Shown here: positions 1 to 8,774 of the stretch, in pieces
How the letters are laid out: each line of letters begins with the position of its first letter
How positions within the stretch are numbered: the stretch's first letter is position 1
Source: Streptomyces bicolor
Lineage (GTDB): Bacteria; Actinomycetota; Actinomycetes; Streptomycetales; Streptomycetaceae
Direction: 5' to 3'
Length of the DNA: 64,000 nt
NCBI RefSeq assembly: GCF_000719285.1
Contig: NZ_JOFS01000001.1
Location: 372,001-436,000 of the forward strand
Notes under the pieces: model-generated
The model's database searches: none
What the model was told of the DNA's origin: nothing
Seen by the model: only the letters and a program-made list of their open reading frames with translations
Program-made: the position numbers and the translations under genes

Positions 1-555
1 GCGCAGGAGTCCGCGGGCGCTCAGCGCGAAACCACGGACGCACGCCGGGAGGCGACGGACGCACCGCGGTGCGCAACGGACTCAGCGCAGGAGGCCACGG
101 ACGTACCGCACACGGCCACTGGCGCGCCGCAGGGCGTCACGGGCACGCCGCACCGGCAGACCCGCTCCACCCGCCGCCCCTTCCAGCCCGTCACGATCCG
201 CACCGCGCGCGACGCGGTCACGGCGGCCGCCGTCTATCTGCGCTGGCTCGGCTACCGGGACATCCGCCGCGCCGACCAGCGGCCGCCGACCGGTATCGGC
301 ATCGCCGCCCACGGTCTGCTCGCCCAGGTCGACCCGACCGTACGGCCGGCCTCCCTGCGGGACGTGGAGTGTCTGTGGCTGACGGCCATGACGGAGTCCG
401 CGGCCTGTGTCTACTTCTCCCTCGCCGGATACGCCCCCGACGCCCGCACCCGGGCCGACACCCTGGGCGTCCCCCTCTTCGTCCTCGACCTCACGGGCAC
501 CCCGCAGCCGGTCAACAGCCTCGCCGACGACCTGGACGCGACGGGCGCCCGGTAA
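1..555 (+). CDS. C-terminal part of Mrr-fold-like protein with heptapeptide repeats (partial)
   Basis: The frame is open from the first base of the window to the stop at 553-555, so only the last 184 residues are visible and the start lies outside. Residues 2-50 are seven imperfect copies of a 7-residue repeat (21-bp DNA period) with cores such as REATDAP, RCATDSA and QEATDVP; this part is hydrophilic and probably disordered. From about residue 57 a folded domain follows: ARDAVTAAAVYLRWLGY, then LLAQVDPTVRPASLRDVECLW, then CVYFSLAGYAPDARTRAD and PLFVLDLTGTPQPVN. The order helix, xAQVxxxxxP, FSxxGYxxxA, LFxLD resembles the Mrr-type nuclease fold, but the acidic catalytic residues usual before the QxK-type motif are not evident, so it may be an inactive relative. 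Family assignment is inference from pattern only. Confidence 0.55.
   Translation, partial: AQESAGAQRETTDARREATDAPRCATDSAQEATDVPHTATGAPQGVTGTPHRQTRSTRRPFQPVTIRTARDAVTAAAVYLRWLGYRDIRRADQRPPTGIGIAAHGLLAQVDPTVRPASLRDVECLWLTAMTESAACVYFSLAGYAPDARTRADTLGVPLFVLDLTGTPQPVNSLADDLDATGAR
4..150 (+). repeat. 21-bp tandem repeat encoding a 7-residue unit
   Basis: Seven consecutive imperfect 21-bp units lie inside the first, partial gene. The reading frame is kept throughout, and the strongest conservation is in the codons for ATD in the middle of each unit (for example REATDAP and QEATDVP). The array fades towards its 3' end, where the units become HTATGAP and QGVTGTP. It may continue upstream of the window. 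Confidence 0.75.
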
Positions 556-596
556 TCCGCTCGCGCCCGGCACCCCCGCCGACAGACACTCGGCGC

Positions 597-1100
597 ATGC
601 GCATCCGCCCCGCCACGCCGGTCGAGCTCCCGGCCCTTCAGGACATCGAGCGTGCCGCGGGCACCCCGTTCCGCGCCCTGGACATGGCGGCGATCGCCGA
701 CGACGAGCCGCCCGACCTGGACGCGCTGGAGCGCTTCCGCCGGGCGGGCCGCGCCTGGGTCGCCTGCGCCGGCGGCGACGACCCGATCGGCTATCTGGTC
801 TGCGAACCCGTCGACGGCGCCCTGCACATCGAGCAGGTCACGGTGCACCCGGACTTCGCGCACCGCCGCATCGGCCGGGCCCTCCTCGCGTACGCCACCG
901 ACCGCGCACACGACGAGGGCCTGACCGGTCTCACCCTGACCACCTTCACCGAGGTCCCGTGGAACGCGCCGTACTACGCACGCCTCGGCTTCCGCGTCCT
1001 GGACGAAACCGAACTCACCCCCGGGCTCCGGAGGATCCGCGCCCACGAGGCGGAACTCGGCCTCGACGAGTGGCCCCGGGTCTGCATGCGCCGCCACTAG
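597..1100 (+). CDS. GNAT family N-acetyltransferase
   Basis: This 167-residue protein covers a single GNAT domain and probably transfers an acetyl group from acetyl-CoA to an amine on an unknown small molecule or protein. Diagnostic features are the N-terminal [19 protein letters not shown], the central strand [20 protein letters not shown], which is the acetyl-CoA pyrophosphate-binding motif A (R/Q-x-x-G-x-G/A), and the C-terminal [13 protein letters not shown] (motif B). Length is typical. The ATG at 597 is chosen because the homology begins there; the open frame extends upstream but overlaps the preceding gene. No clear ribosome binding site is visible. The end overlaps by 4 nt the convergent acyl-CoA synthetase gene. 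Substrate cannot be predicted. Confidence 0.9.
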   Translation: MRIRPATPVELPALQDIERAAGTPFRALDMAAIADDEPPDLDALERFRRAGRAWVACAGGDDPIGYLVCEPVDGALHIEQVTVHPDFAHRRIGRALLAYATDRAHDEGLTGLTLTTFTEVPWNAPYYARLGFRVLDETELTPGLRRIRAHEAELGLDEWPRVCMRRH

Positions 1101-2683
1101 TCGCCCGCGGCGTACCGCTCCCGCAGCTCGATCTTGCGCACCTTCCCGGAGACCGTCATCGGGAACGAGTCGAGGATGCGCAGGCGGCTCGGGATCTTGT
1201 AGTGCGCCAGTCGGCCGTCGCAGAAGGCCCGCAGCTCCTCCAGGGTCAGCGCGTCACCCGGATCGCGCGGGATGACGCACGCCAGCACCTCCTCGCCGTA
1301 CCGCTCGTGCGGGACCCCGACCACCTGGACGTCCGCGATCTTGGGGTGGGCGTACAGGAACTCCTCGATCTCGCGCGGGTAGATGTTCTCGCCGCCGCGG
1401 ATGATCATGTCCTTGATGCGGCCGACGATCTCGACGTAGCCGTCCTCCCGCATCGTCGCGAGGTCACCGGTGTGCATCCAGCGGCCGGCGTCGACGGCCT
1501 CGGCGGTCTTCTCGGGTTCGTTCCAGTAGCCGAGCATCACGCTGTAGCCGCGCGTGCACAACTCGCCCGCCGTGCCGCGCGGCTGGGTGACGCCCGTCGC
1601 GGGGTCGACGATCTTCACCTCGACGTGCGGGAGGACCCGGCCGACCGTGCCGGTGCGGTGTTCCAGGTCGTCGTCGCGCCGGGTCTGGAGCGAGACCGGC
1701 GAGGTCTCGGTCATGCCGTAGCAGATGGAGACCTCCGCCATGTGCATCTCCGCGACCACCCGCTTCATCACCTCCACCGGGCAGGGCGAGCCCGCCATGA
1801 TGCCGGTGCGCAGGGAGGAGAGGTCGTACGACGCGAAGTCGGGGTGGTTCAGCTCCGCGATGAACATCGTCGGTACGCCGTAGAGCGAAGTGCACCGCTC
1901 CTGCTGGACGGCCTCCAGCGTGGCCTTCGGGTCGAAGGAGGGGGCCGGGATCACCATGCAGGCACCGTGGGATGTGGCGGCCAGATTGCCCATCACCATG
2001 CCGAAGCAGTGATAGAAGGGCACGGGGACGCAGATCCGGTCCTGCTCGCTGTAGGCGATCATCTCGCCCACGAAGTAGCCGTTGTTGAGGATGTTGTGGT
2101 GGGAGAGGGTGGCCCCCTTGGGGAAGCCCGTCGTACCCGACGTGTACTGGATGTTGATCGGGTCGTCGCAGGACAGGGCCTCGAACGGCACCGGCGTCCC
2201 GCGCGCGATCAGCGCCTCCCAGCTCGGGTCCCCGATCAACACCGTCTCCCTCAACTGCGGGCATGTACCCCGCACTTGCTCGACCATCGCCCGGTAGTCG
2301 CTCGTCTTGTGGCTGAGGGAGGCGAACAGCAACGAGATCCCGGCCTGGTTGAGGACGTACTCGACCTCGTGGGTGCGGTAGGCCGGGTTGATGTTCACCA
2401 TGACCGCGCCGATGCGGGCGGTGGCGTACTGGACGAGGACCCACTCGGGGCAGTTGACCGCCCAGATGCCCACCCGGTCGCCCTTGACGACCCCGCTCGC
2501 GAGCAGTGCGTACGCCAGCTCGTCGACGTCGGCGGCGAACTGGGCGTAGGTCCAGCGCCGTCCGGACGGTACGTCCACGAGCGCCTCCCGGTCCGGCCAG
2601 GTGGCGACCGTGCGGTCCAGGTTGGCGCCGATCGTCTCGCCGAGCAGCGGGGTGTCGCCGATCCCATGGGCGTAGGAGCTCAC
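1097..2683 (-). CDS. Fatty-acyl-CoA synthetase (AMP-forming), FadD type
   Basis: A 528-residue ANL-superfamily adenylate-forming enzyme, expected to activate a fatty or other carboxylic acid to acyl-AMP and then acyl-CoA in the cytoplasm. Visible motifs are the ATP-binding loop [10 protein letters not shown] (residues 181-190), YGMTETSP (322-329), the hinge region [20 protein letters not shown], and the C-terminal SGKVRK with the catalytic lysine at about 514. Length is normal for the medium/long-chain group. The gene is second in a leftward pair: its ATG overlaps the stop of the upstream synthetase gene by 4 nt (ATGA), so the two are translationally coupled. The 3' end overlaps the convergent GNAT gene by 4 nt. 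Chain-length preference cannot be read by eye. Confidence 0.93.
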   Translation of the reverse strand: MSSYAHGIGDTPLLGETIGANLDRTVATWPDREALVDVPSGRRWTYAQFAADVDELAYALLASGVVKGDRVGIWAVNCPEWVLVQYATARIGAVMVNINPAYRTHEVEYVLNQAGISLLFASLSHKTSDYRAMVEQVRGTCPQLRETVLIGDPSWEALIARGTPVPFEALSCDDPINIQYTSGTTGFPKGATLSHHNILNNGYFVGEMIAYSEQDRICVPVPFYHCFGMVMGNLAATSHGACMVIPAPSFDPKATLEAVQQERCTSLYGVPTMFIAELNHPDFASYDLSSLRTGIMAGSPCPVEVMKRVVAEMHMAEVSICYGMTETSPVSLQTRRDDDLEHRTGTVGRVLPHVEVKIVDPATGVTQPRGTAGELCTRGYSVMLGYWNEPEKTAEAVDAGRWMHTGDLATMREDGYVEIVGRIKDMIIRGGENIYPREIEEFLYAHPKIADVQVVGVPHERYGEEVLACVIPRDPGDALTLEELRAFCDGRLAHYKIPSRLRILDSFPMTVSGKVRKIELRERYAAGD

Positions 2684-4350
2684 CGGAAGTCCTCCTCGCG
2701 GTACTCGGCGTCCGAACCCGCTGCCGTGGCCTCGCGCAGCTCAATGCGGCGGATCTTGCCGGAGACGGTCTTGGGCAGCGGCGCGAACTCCAGGCGGCGC
2801 ACGCGCTTGTAGGGGGCGAGGGCCTCGCGCGAGTGCTCGAAGAGGACCTTCGCCGTGTCGGGGCCCGGCTCCCAGCCGTCCGCCAGGACGACGTACGCCT
2901 TCGGCACCGCGAGCCGCAGCTCGTCCGGCGCGGGCACGACGGCCGCCTCGGCCACCGCCTCGTGCTCCAGCAGGGCGCTCTCCAGCTCGAAGGGGCTGAT
3001 CTTGTAGTCGGACGCCTTGAAGACGTCGTCGGCGCGCCCGACATAGGTGATGTATCCGTCGGCGTCCCGTGAACCGATGTCCCCAGTCCGGTAGTAGCCG
3101 CCGGCCATCGCCTCCGCCGTACGGTCGGCGTCGCCGTGGTAGCCGGTCATCACGCCGACGGGGCGGGCGGACAGGTCGAGGGCGATCTCGCCTTCCTCGG
3201 CCCCCGGCGCCCCCGAGACCGGGTCGAGGAGTTCGACGCGGAAGCCGGGGCTGGGGCGGCCCATGGAGCCGGTCTTCAGGGGCTGGCCGGGGCTGTTGGA
3301 GACCTGGACCGCGGTCTCGGTCTGCCCGAAGCCGTCCCGGATGGTCACGCCCCAGGCCTCGCCGACCCGCTCGATGACCTCGGGGTTGAGCGGCTCACCG
3401 GCGGCGACGGCCTCGCGGGGCGGGGTACGCAGGGCGCTCAGGTCGGCCTGGATGAGCATGCGCCAGACGGTCGGCGGGGCGCAGAACGTGGTGACGCCCG
3501 CGCGGTCCATCTCCGCCATCAGCCGGGCCGCGTCGAAGCGCGTGTAGTTGTGGATGAAGACGGTCGCCTCCGCGTTCCACGGCGCGAAGAGGTTGGACCA
3601 GGCGTGCTTGGCCCAGCCGGGCGAGGAGATGTTCAGGTGCACGTCGCCGGGCTTGAGGCCGATCCAGTACATGGTGGCCAGGTGCCCGACCGGGTACGAG
3701 GTGTGGGTGTGCTCGACCAGCTTGGGGCGGGCGGTGGTGCCGGAGGTGAAGTAGAGCATCAGCGGGTCGTCGGCGGCGGTCGGCCCGTCGGGCGTGAAGT
3801 CGGCGGAGACGGCGTACGCGTCCTCGTACGTCTGCCAGCCCTCGCGCGCCCCGCCGACGCTGATGCGCGTGTAGCGGCCGGGCACCTCGTCGAACTTCTC
3901 GGTGTCCTCGGCCCGCACCAGCACATGCCGGACGCGGCCGCGCTCCACCCGGTCGCGCAGATCGGCGGGGCCCAGCAGCGGGGTGGCCGGGATGACGACG
4001 GCGCGCAGCTTCATCGCGGCGAGGGCGGTCTCCCACAGCTCGACCTGGTTGCCGAGCACGACGAGGACGCGGTCCTCGGCCCGGACACCGCGCGCCCGCA
4101 GCCAGCCCGCGACGCGGTCGGAGCGCTCGGCCATCTCGGCGAAGGACAGCCGGACCTCGCTGCCGTCCTCCTCGACGATGTGCAGGGCGGGGCGGTCGTT
4201 CCCCGCGGCGATCACGTCGAACCAGTCGAGCGCCCAGTTGAAGCGGTCCGGCCGGGGCCAGGTGAAGCCCTCGTAGGCCTTCGCGTAGTCCTCGCGGTGG
4301 TCGAGCAGGAAATCCCGCGCACTGCGGAACAGCTCCGTCCCCGTCGTCAT
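2680..4350 (-). CDS. AMP-dependent acyl-CoA synthetase (ACSM/acetyl-CoA synthetase-like)
   Basis: A 556-residue ANL-family ligase, first gene of the two-gene leftward operon. Motifs are [10 protein letters not shown] (residues 201-210), [11 protein letters not shown], the [15 protein letters not shown] segment, [20 protein letters not shown] and the C-terminal [11 protein letters not shown] with lysine at about 532. The N-terminal stretch [20 protein letters not shown] and the [11 protein letters not shown] hinge are typical of the medium-chain/aromatic acyl-CoA synthetase branch rather than FadD. It therefore probably activates a short, branched or aromatic acid, complementing the downstream FadD-type enzyme. 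The ATG at 4350 is preceded by an AGGAGG-type site. Expression is probably controlled from the 4351-4473 intergenic region, which holds a perfect palindrome and the divergent GAF-LuxR regulator. Confidence 0.92.
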   Translation of the reverse strand: MTTGTELFRSARDFLLDHREDYAKAYEGFTWPRPDRFNWALDWFDVIAAGNDRPALHIVEEDGSEVRLSFAEMAERSDRVAGWLRARGVRAEDRVLVVLGNQVELWETALAAMKLRAVVIPATPLLGPADLRDRVERGRVRHVLVRAEDTEKFDEVPGRYTRISVGGAREGWQTYEDAYAVSADFTPDGPTAADDPLMLYFTSGTTARPKLVEHTHTSYPVGHLATMYWIGLKPGDVHLNISSPGWAKHAWSNLFAPWNAEATVFIHNYTRFDAARLMAEMDRAGVTTFCAPPTVWRMLIQADLSALRTPPREAVAAGEPLNPEVIERVGEAWGVTIRDGFGQTETAVQVSNSPGQPLKTGSMGRPSPGFRVELLDPVSGAPGAEEGEIALDLSARPVGVMTGYHGDADRTAEAMAGGYYRTGDIGSRDADGYITYVGRADDVFKASDYKISPFELESALLEHEAVAEAAVVPAPDELRLAVPKAYVVLADGWEPGPDTAKVLFEHSREALAPYKRVRRLEFAPLPKTVSGKIRRIELREATAAGSDAEYREEDFR

Positions 4351-4421
4351 CTGTCCTCCTGGTCTCCGGACCTTGCCGGGCGGCTCTCTGCCATCGTGTA
4401 ATCCGTGACGTGGGTCTCACT

Positions 4422-4437
4422 ACCCCCGAACGGGGGT
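4422..4437. promoter_or_regulatory. Perfect 16-bp palindrome, candidate LuxR-type operator
   Basis: ACCCCCG-AA-CGGGGGT has 7-bp perfect arms around a 2-nt centre. It lies 72 nt upstream of the acyl-CoA synthetase start and 37 nt upstream of the preferred start of the divergent GAF-LuxR regulator. Position and symmetry suit a binding site for the homodimeric LuxR-type product that controls both directions. The operator role is inference. Confidence 0.6.
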
Positions 4438-4473
4438 GTGCGCTCCGGAAAGCAGCGGCGAAAGGGCGAGTGC

Positions 4474-5304
4474 GTGGCAGTGGACGCGGCCGCATCGGTG
4501 GAGATAAGGAGCGCGCTGGTGCGCCTGCGCCGCTCGACCGGACTGCCGGTCGCGTTCGGCGGCCTGGTCGAGGCCGGGCACCGGCGGATGCGCATCAGCG
4601 AACTGAACGGCACGGCCACCGACTCCCTGCGCAGACTCACGGTGGCCGCCGGCAACGGCCTCGGCGGCAAGGCCGTCGCCCTCGCCCGCCCCTGCGCGGT
4701 AACGGACTACTCGGCCTCACGGCAGATCACCCATGAGTACGACGCCGCCGTCGCCATGGAGGGGCTGTGCTCGGTGGTGGCGGTCCCGGTCGTCGTACGG
4801 CGCCGGGTGCGCGGTGTCCTGTACGGCGCCCTGCGCACGGTGCAGCCCCTGGGCGACCGCACGCTGACTGCTGCCGTGGACGCGGCGCGGGACGTGGAGC
4901 AGGCGCTGGTGGTGCGGGACGAGGTGCGGGGGCTGCTGGAGACGGCGCGTCCGCAGGCGGTGCCGTCCGACCGGGACGCGGCCTGGGAACAGGTCCGTGA
5001 GGCGCACGCCACGCTGCGCGCCCTGGCACCGCGTATCGGCGACCCCGCCCTGCGCGCGGAGCTCCTGGCCGCCTGCGGGCTGCTGACGGACGGGCCCCGG
5101 CGCGACGGCGTGCAGCTGGCGCCCCGCGAACTGGACGTGCTGGCGTGTGTTGCCGCCGGCGCGACGAACGCGGCCACGGCAGAGAGGCTGGGGCTGAGGG
5201 CGGAGACCGTCAAGGGCTATCTGCGCTCGGCCATGCGCAAGCTGGGCACCCACACCCGCGGGGAGACGGTGGTCGCGGCACGCCGGGCGGGGTTGCTGCC
5301 GTAG
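4474..5304 (+). CDS. GAF domain LuxR-family transcriptional regulator
   Basis: A 276-residue regulator with an N-terminal GAF-like sensor (about residues 10-140, including GNGLGGKAVALARPCAVTDY and CSVVAVPVVVRRRVRGVLYG) and a C-terminal LuxR helix-turn-helix (QLAPRELDVLACVAAGATNA, then AERLGLRAETVKGYLRSAM and KLGTHTRGE). I prefer the GTG at 4474, preceded by AAAGGG at 4461-4466 with 7-nt spacing. An in-frame GTG at 4405 would place the palindrome at 4422-4437 inside the coding sequence and adds a low-complexity leader. It is divergent from the acyl-CoA synthetase operon, so the simplest reading is local control of that operon in response to a small ligand, perhaps an acyl or aromatic compound. 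The ligand is unknown. Confidence 0.88.
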   Translation: MAVDAAASVEIRSALVRLRRSTGLPVAFGGLVEAGHRRMRISELNGTATDSLRRLTVAAGNGLGGKAVALARPCAVTDYSASRQITHEYDAAVAMEGLCSVVAVPVVVRRRVRGVLYGALRTVQPLGDRTLTAAVDAARDVEQALVVRDEVRGLLETARPQAVPSDRDAAWEQVREAHATLRALAPRIGDPALRAELLAACGLLTDGPRRDGVQLAPRELDVLACVAAGATNAATAERLGLRAETVKGYLRSAMRKLGTHTRGETVVAARRAGLLP

Positions 5305-5529
5305 CCCTGCGGGGGCACGGGGCGGTTGTCCTGTCCTGCGTGGGCGCGCGGTTCTGCCCTGCGAGGGTGCAGCGGTGGTCCAGCCCATCCCGACCACCTG
5401 TCATTCATTCATCCGCGCTCTGAATTTCCCCATGCTCCACCGCTGTTATTTGCCTCACCTCTCCGTCGGTCCGAATTTCAAAGATCCGTTGCCTAATATT
5501 GGCCCGAACACGACACACGGAGGGGAGCG

Positions 5530-8460
5530 GTGACCGTGCGACGGGACTTCAAGGAGCCTGCGAGATGCCGCCCCGACCAGGTCATCGGCAGGGAGGAGCT
5601 GTTCGGCGCGGCGCGTGAGCAGCTCGGGCGGGGCGGCAGCGTGCTGCTTCACGGGCCTGCCGGAATTGGGAAGTCGACCGTCCTGCGGGCATTGGCCACG
5701 GAATACGGCGAGGCGGCCCGCACCGTGTTGCGCTGCTCGCCCACGGAGTCCGAATCCCACCTTCCCTTCCTCGCCCTGGCCGACCTTCTCGGCCTGGTCC
5801 TGGACGAGGTGGCCGACCGGATCCCCGCCGCCCAGCTCACGGCCCTGGAGTCGGCGCTCACCGGCCGCGGCGAGTCCACCCTCCAGCGCGACGGCCTCGC
5901 GCTGCGCCTGGCCGTGCTGTCCGCCCTGCGCGCCCTCGCCGACACCGGCCCCGTCCTCGTCGTCGCCGACGACCTCCAGTGGCTCGACCCGGCCAGCGCC
6001 GAACTCCTCGGCTTCGCCGCCCGCCGCCTCGGCGACACCCCGGTGCGGATGCTGTGCGCGGTGCGGACCGACGGCCAGGAGTACGACCGCCATCTACGCG
6101 CGTCCCCGCCGGACACCCTCGCCGTACGGCTGGGCCCGCTCTCCCGCGCCCAGATGTCCGCCCTCCTCGATCACCGAGGGTTCACCGGCCTGCCCCGCTC
6201 CACGGTCCGGGACATCCACCGCACCAGCGGCGGCAACGCCCTGTTCGCCCTCGAACTGGGCCGCGCCCTCGCCGAGAACCCCACGCCGCCCCGCCCCGGC
6301 GAACCCCTGCCGGTGCCCACCTCACTGCGTGCGCTCGTCCTCAACCGCCTGGAGATGCTGTCGGAGGAGGCCCGCCGCACCCTCCTGGTCGCGAGCGCCG
6401 GCGCCCGCCCCACGCTGGCCCTACTGCACGCGGCCGGCCGTGCGAACGCCGAGGCCGAGACCGCCCAGGCCGCCGGGCTCGGCCTGCTGGCGACCGAGCC
6501 CGAGGGGCCCGCCGTACGGTTCGCGCACCCGATGATCTCCGCCGCGCTGTACGCGGAGGCGCCCGCGCAGGAGCGCCGGGCCGCGCACGCCGCGCTGTCC
6601 ACGGCCGCCTCCGACCCCATCGAGCGCGCCCGGCACCTGGCCCTCGCGACCACCGGCACCGACCCGGAGGTCGCCGCCAGCCTCGCCGAGGCCGCCACCC
6701 TGGCCCGGGACCGGGGAGCGCCGTCGGTCGCCGCACAGCTCTGCCTGCTCGCCGCCCGGCACACCCCGGCGGACGGTGCGCGCTCGAGCGAAGCCGCGGG
6801 CCCGGGCGAGTCGGCGGCCGACGACGCCGTCGCAGGCGGCACTGCCGGATCTCGCGACGCCGGGCCGATCCGAAGGACCGGCCCCAGCCCGGAGGCACTG
6901 CGGTTGCAGGCCGTGGAGGACGCGATCACCGCCGGCGAGCTGGACCTCGCCCGGGACATCGCCCGCGAGGTGCTCGCCCGCACGACCGTGCCCGCGGAAC
7001 GGGTACGGGCCTGGATCGCCGTGATCGACACGGCGGGCCACGCGATGAACGAGGTCGACGCGATCTTTCCGCAGGCGCTTGCCGACGCGGGTGACGACCC
7101 GCAGCTGCTCGCCCTGGTCCACTACCAACTGACCTGGCGCGCCCTGCTCGTGAAGGGCGACTTCGACGAGGCTCGCGAGGAGGCCACGTACTCGGCGGAG
7201 CTGGCCGCGCGGGCTGGCGACCGGTACACCGAGCTCATGGCGCTCGCCTTCCGCGCCCAGATCGAGACCCTCATGGGCCACCCGGACGCCCCCGCGACCA
7301 TCCGGCGGGCGCTGGAGGAACCCCAGGACCCGAGGGTGGCCTGCCATCACAACGGGGCCGGCTACTCCCGCTTCCGCTGGCTCATCATGAGCGACCAGCT
7401 GCCCGAGGCGCGCGCGGCCGTCACCGCGCTGCTGCGCGAGGTGCGCCGGCACGGGTGGGTGGAGAGCGAGGTGCACTTCCTGCGCGGGGTCGCCGAGACC
7501 GAGCTGCACTCCGGGCACTGCGGTCGCGCCCTCGACCTGGCCCGCGAGAGCCTGCGGCTGGCCCGCGACACCGGGATCGGCGAGGTGGCCTCCGCGGTGC
7601 TGACCTCGCTCGCGGAGGCCGCGGGCGGGGAGGTGGACCGGGCCCTCGCGCTGGCCCGGGAAGCGGTGGAGCACGCCGAGGAGGACGGCGACCAGATGTA
7701 CGTCTCCCGTGCCCTGGCCGCCCTCGGCCACGCCCAGCTGGTAGCCGGGGACGCGGAGGCGGCGGTGCGTTCGCTGCGCCGGGTGCGCGAGGTGGAACAG
7801 GGCCTCGGCATCACCGACCCGGCGCGCGGCCGGTGGCACGGCGACCTCGCCGAGGCCCTGGTGCGCAGCGGCGAGTTCGCGGAGGCGCAGGACGTCGTCG
7901 ACGTCACGCGCGAGCAGGCGCTGCGGCTGGACCGCTACAGCGTGCTCGCCGTCCTCGATCGCGCCGAGGCACTGATCCGTGCGGCCAGGGGCGAACAGGA
8001 CGCCGCGGCGGCCCAGTTGACGTCGGCACAGGACCGGCTCGGCAAGCTGGGCTACGGCCTGGAGGAAGCCCGGGCCGCCTTCGCCCTGGCCCAGCTGCGC
8101 ACCGGCACTCCGGGCCCGACGTCGTACGACGAGGCGGCCCGGCTGTTCCGCCGCTGCCGGGCGCTGCCCTGGCTGCGGCAGGTCGAGGCGGCGGCCGAGG
8201 CACGCCCCCCGGAGGCCGCCCCCGCCCCCGTCTCCGCGCCCGAGGTCCTCGTCGGCCCCGACGCCCTGGAAGGGCTCGCCTCGATGGAGCGTCAGGTCGC
8301 CGCGCTCGTCATGGAGGGCGCGACCAATCGGGAGATCGCCGCGCGTCTGTTCATCAGCGTCAAAACGGTCGAGGCGACACTTACCCGGGTCTATCGCAAG
8401 CTGGGGATCCGATCGCGGGTCGACATCGTCAGACTCGCGGCGGGACGTCGTACGAGCTGA
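5530..8460 (+). CDS. Large ATP-binding LuxR-family regulator (LAL/MalT-like)
   Basis: A 976-residue signal-transduction ATPase. The N-terminal NTPase has Walker A GPAGIGKST (residues 42-50) and Walker B VLVVADDLQWLD (about 142-153), followed by a winged-helix and long helical TPR-like region (about 450-870) and a C-terminal LuxR HTH (SMERQVAALVMEGATNREIA, then FISVKTVEATLTRVYRKLG). Length and order match LAL regulators, which are often pathway-specific activators. A hydrophilic Ala/Gly/Ser-rich linker lies near residues 415-455. The GTG at 5530 follows GGAGGGG at 5519-5525; a second in-frame GTG at 5536 is possible. The stop codon at 8458-8460 is the first three bases of a 23-bp tandem repeat unit, and the repeat phase extends back into the coding end. 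The next gene downstream, a secreted trypsin, is an obvious candidate target. Confidence 0.93.
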   Translation: MTVRRDFKEPARCRPDQVIGREELFGAAREQLGRGGSVLLHGPAGIGKSTVLRALATEYGEAARTVLRCSPTESESHLPFLALADLLGLVLDEVADRIPAAQLTALESALTGRGESTLQRDGLALRLAVLSALRALADTGPVLVVADDLQWLDPASAELLGFAARRLGDTPVRMLCAVRTDGQEYDRHLRASPPDTLAVRLGPLSRAQMSALLDHRGFTGLPRSTVRDIHRTSGGNALFALELGRALAENPTPPRPGEPLPVPTSLRALVLNRLEMLSEEARRTLLVASAGARPTLALLHAAGRANAEAETAQAAGLGLLATEPEGPAVRFAHPMISAALYAEAPAQERRAAHAALSTAASDPIERARHLALATTGTDPEVAASLAEAATLARDRGAPSVAAQLCLLAARHTPADGARSSEAAGPGESAADDAVAGGTAGSRDAGPIRRTGPSPEALRLQAVEDAITAGELDLARDIAREVLARTTVPAERVRAWIAVIDTAGHAMNEVDAIFPQALADAGDDPQLLALVHYQLTWRALLVKGDFDEAREEATYSAELAARAGDRYTELMALAFRAQIETLMGHPDAPATIRRALEEPQDPRVACHHNGAGYSRFRWLIMSDQLPEARAAVTALLREVRRHGWVESEVHFLRGVAETELHSGHCGRALDLARESLRLARDTGIGEVASAVLTSLAEAAGGEVDRALALAREAVEHAEEDGDQMYVSRALAALGHAQLVAGDAEAAVRSLRRVREVEQGLGITDPARGRWHGDLAEALVRSGEFAEAQDVVDVTREQALRLDRYSVLAVLDRAEALIRAARGEQDAAAAQLTSAQDRLGKLGYGLEEARAAFALAQLRTGTPGPTSYDEAARLFRRCRALPWLRQVEAAAEARPPEAAPAPVSAPEVLVGPDALEGLASMERQVAALVMEGATNREIAARLFISVKTVEATLTRVYRKLGIRSRVDIVRLAAGRRTS

Positions 8461-8560
8461 CTTCCCGAGGTCGGGCGAACTGAGTTCGTGGCGCCGTACG
8501 ACCTTGAGTTCGTGACGTCGTGCGATGTGCGTTCGGGGCGCCCTGCGACGTGAGTTCACC
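8435..8560 (+). repeat. 23-bp imperfect tandem repeat array upstream of the trypsin gene
   Basis: Units start at 8435, 8458, 8481, 8505 and 8528, with a partial unit TGAGTTCACC at 8551. Spacing is 23, 23, 24 and 23 bp. The best-conserved parts are TGAGTTCGTG at unit start and GACGTCGTACGA or variants in the second half. The first unit is inside the 3' end of the LuxR-type gene and the second begins exactly with its TGA stop; the rest is intergenic. Such direct repeats at about two helical turns could be stacked regulator sites for the protease promoter. Confidence 0.7.
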
Positions 8561-8774
8561 CGTTTTTGTCGGTCCGCGCGGGTTTATCCGGCACGACCGA
8601 GGGTTTTCCCTGCCCAACTCCCTTAGGGGGTTCCCTCATTGGGAAGGGGAACTTCCGGGACCTACCTTATGGATGTGCCGCTCGCCCGGGCACACGGGGG
8701 TCGGTCCCGCGCCCCCGTGCACACCCCCCACCCGCGCGACCCCCCACCGGCAGCAACCCCCAATGAGGAGACTC
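8461..8774 (+). other. Intergenic region upstream of trypsin gene
   Basis: This 314-nt non-coding region holds most of the 23-bp repeat array (to 8560), an inverted repeat TTCCC-TCATT-GGGAA at 8631-8645, and a C-rich leader before the GAGGAG ribosome binding site at 8765-8770. No convincing minus-35/minus-10 pair was found by eye. Confidence 0.5.
8631..8645. promoter_or_regulatory. Inverted repeat TTCCC-N5-GGGAA
   Basis: A perfect 5-bp dyad with a 5-nt centre lies about 130 nt upstream of the trypsin start, between the tandem repeat array and the ribosome binding site. It could be an operator, but short dyads are frequent in this base composition. Confidence 0.3.

Noticed and set aside
407..2812. 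Very long plus-strand open frame across the acyl-CoA synthetase region
   Set aside because: It is antisense to two well-defined adenylate-forming enzymes, is Arg/Pro/Val-rich and has no domain; it is a high-GC shadow frame.
8435..8560. CRISPR-like array or attachment site
   Set aside because: Units are directly abutting with no spacers, and no integrase or cas gene is nearby.
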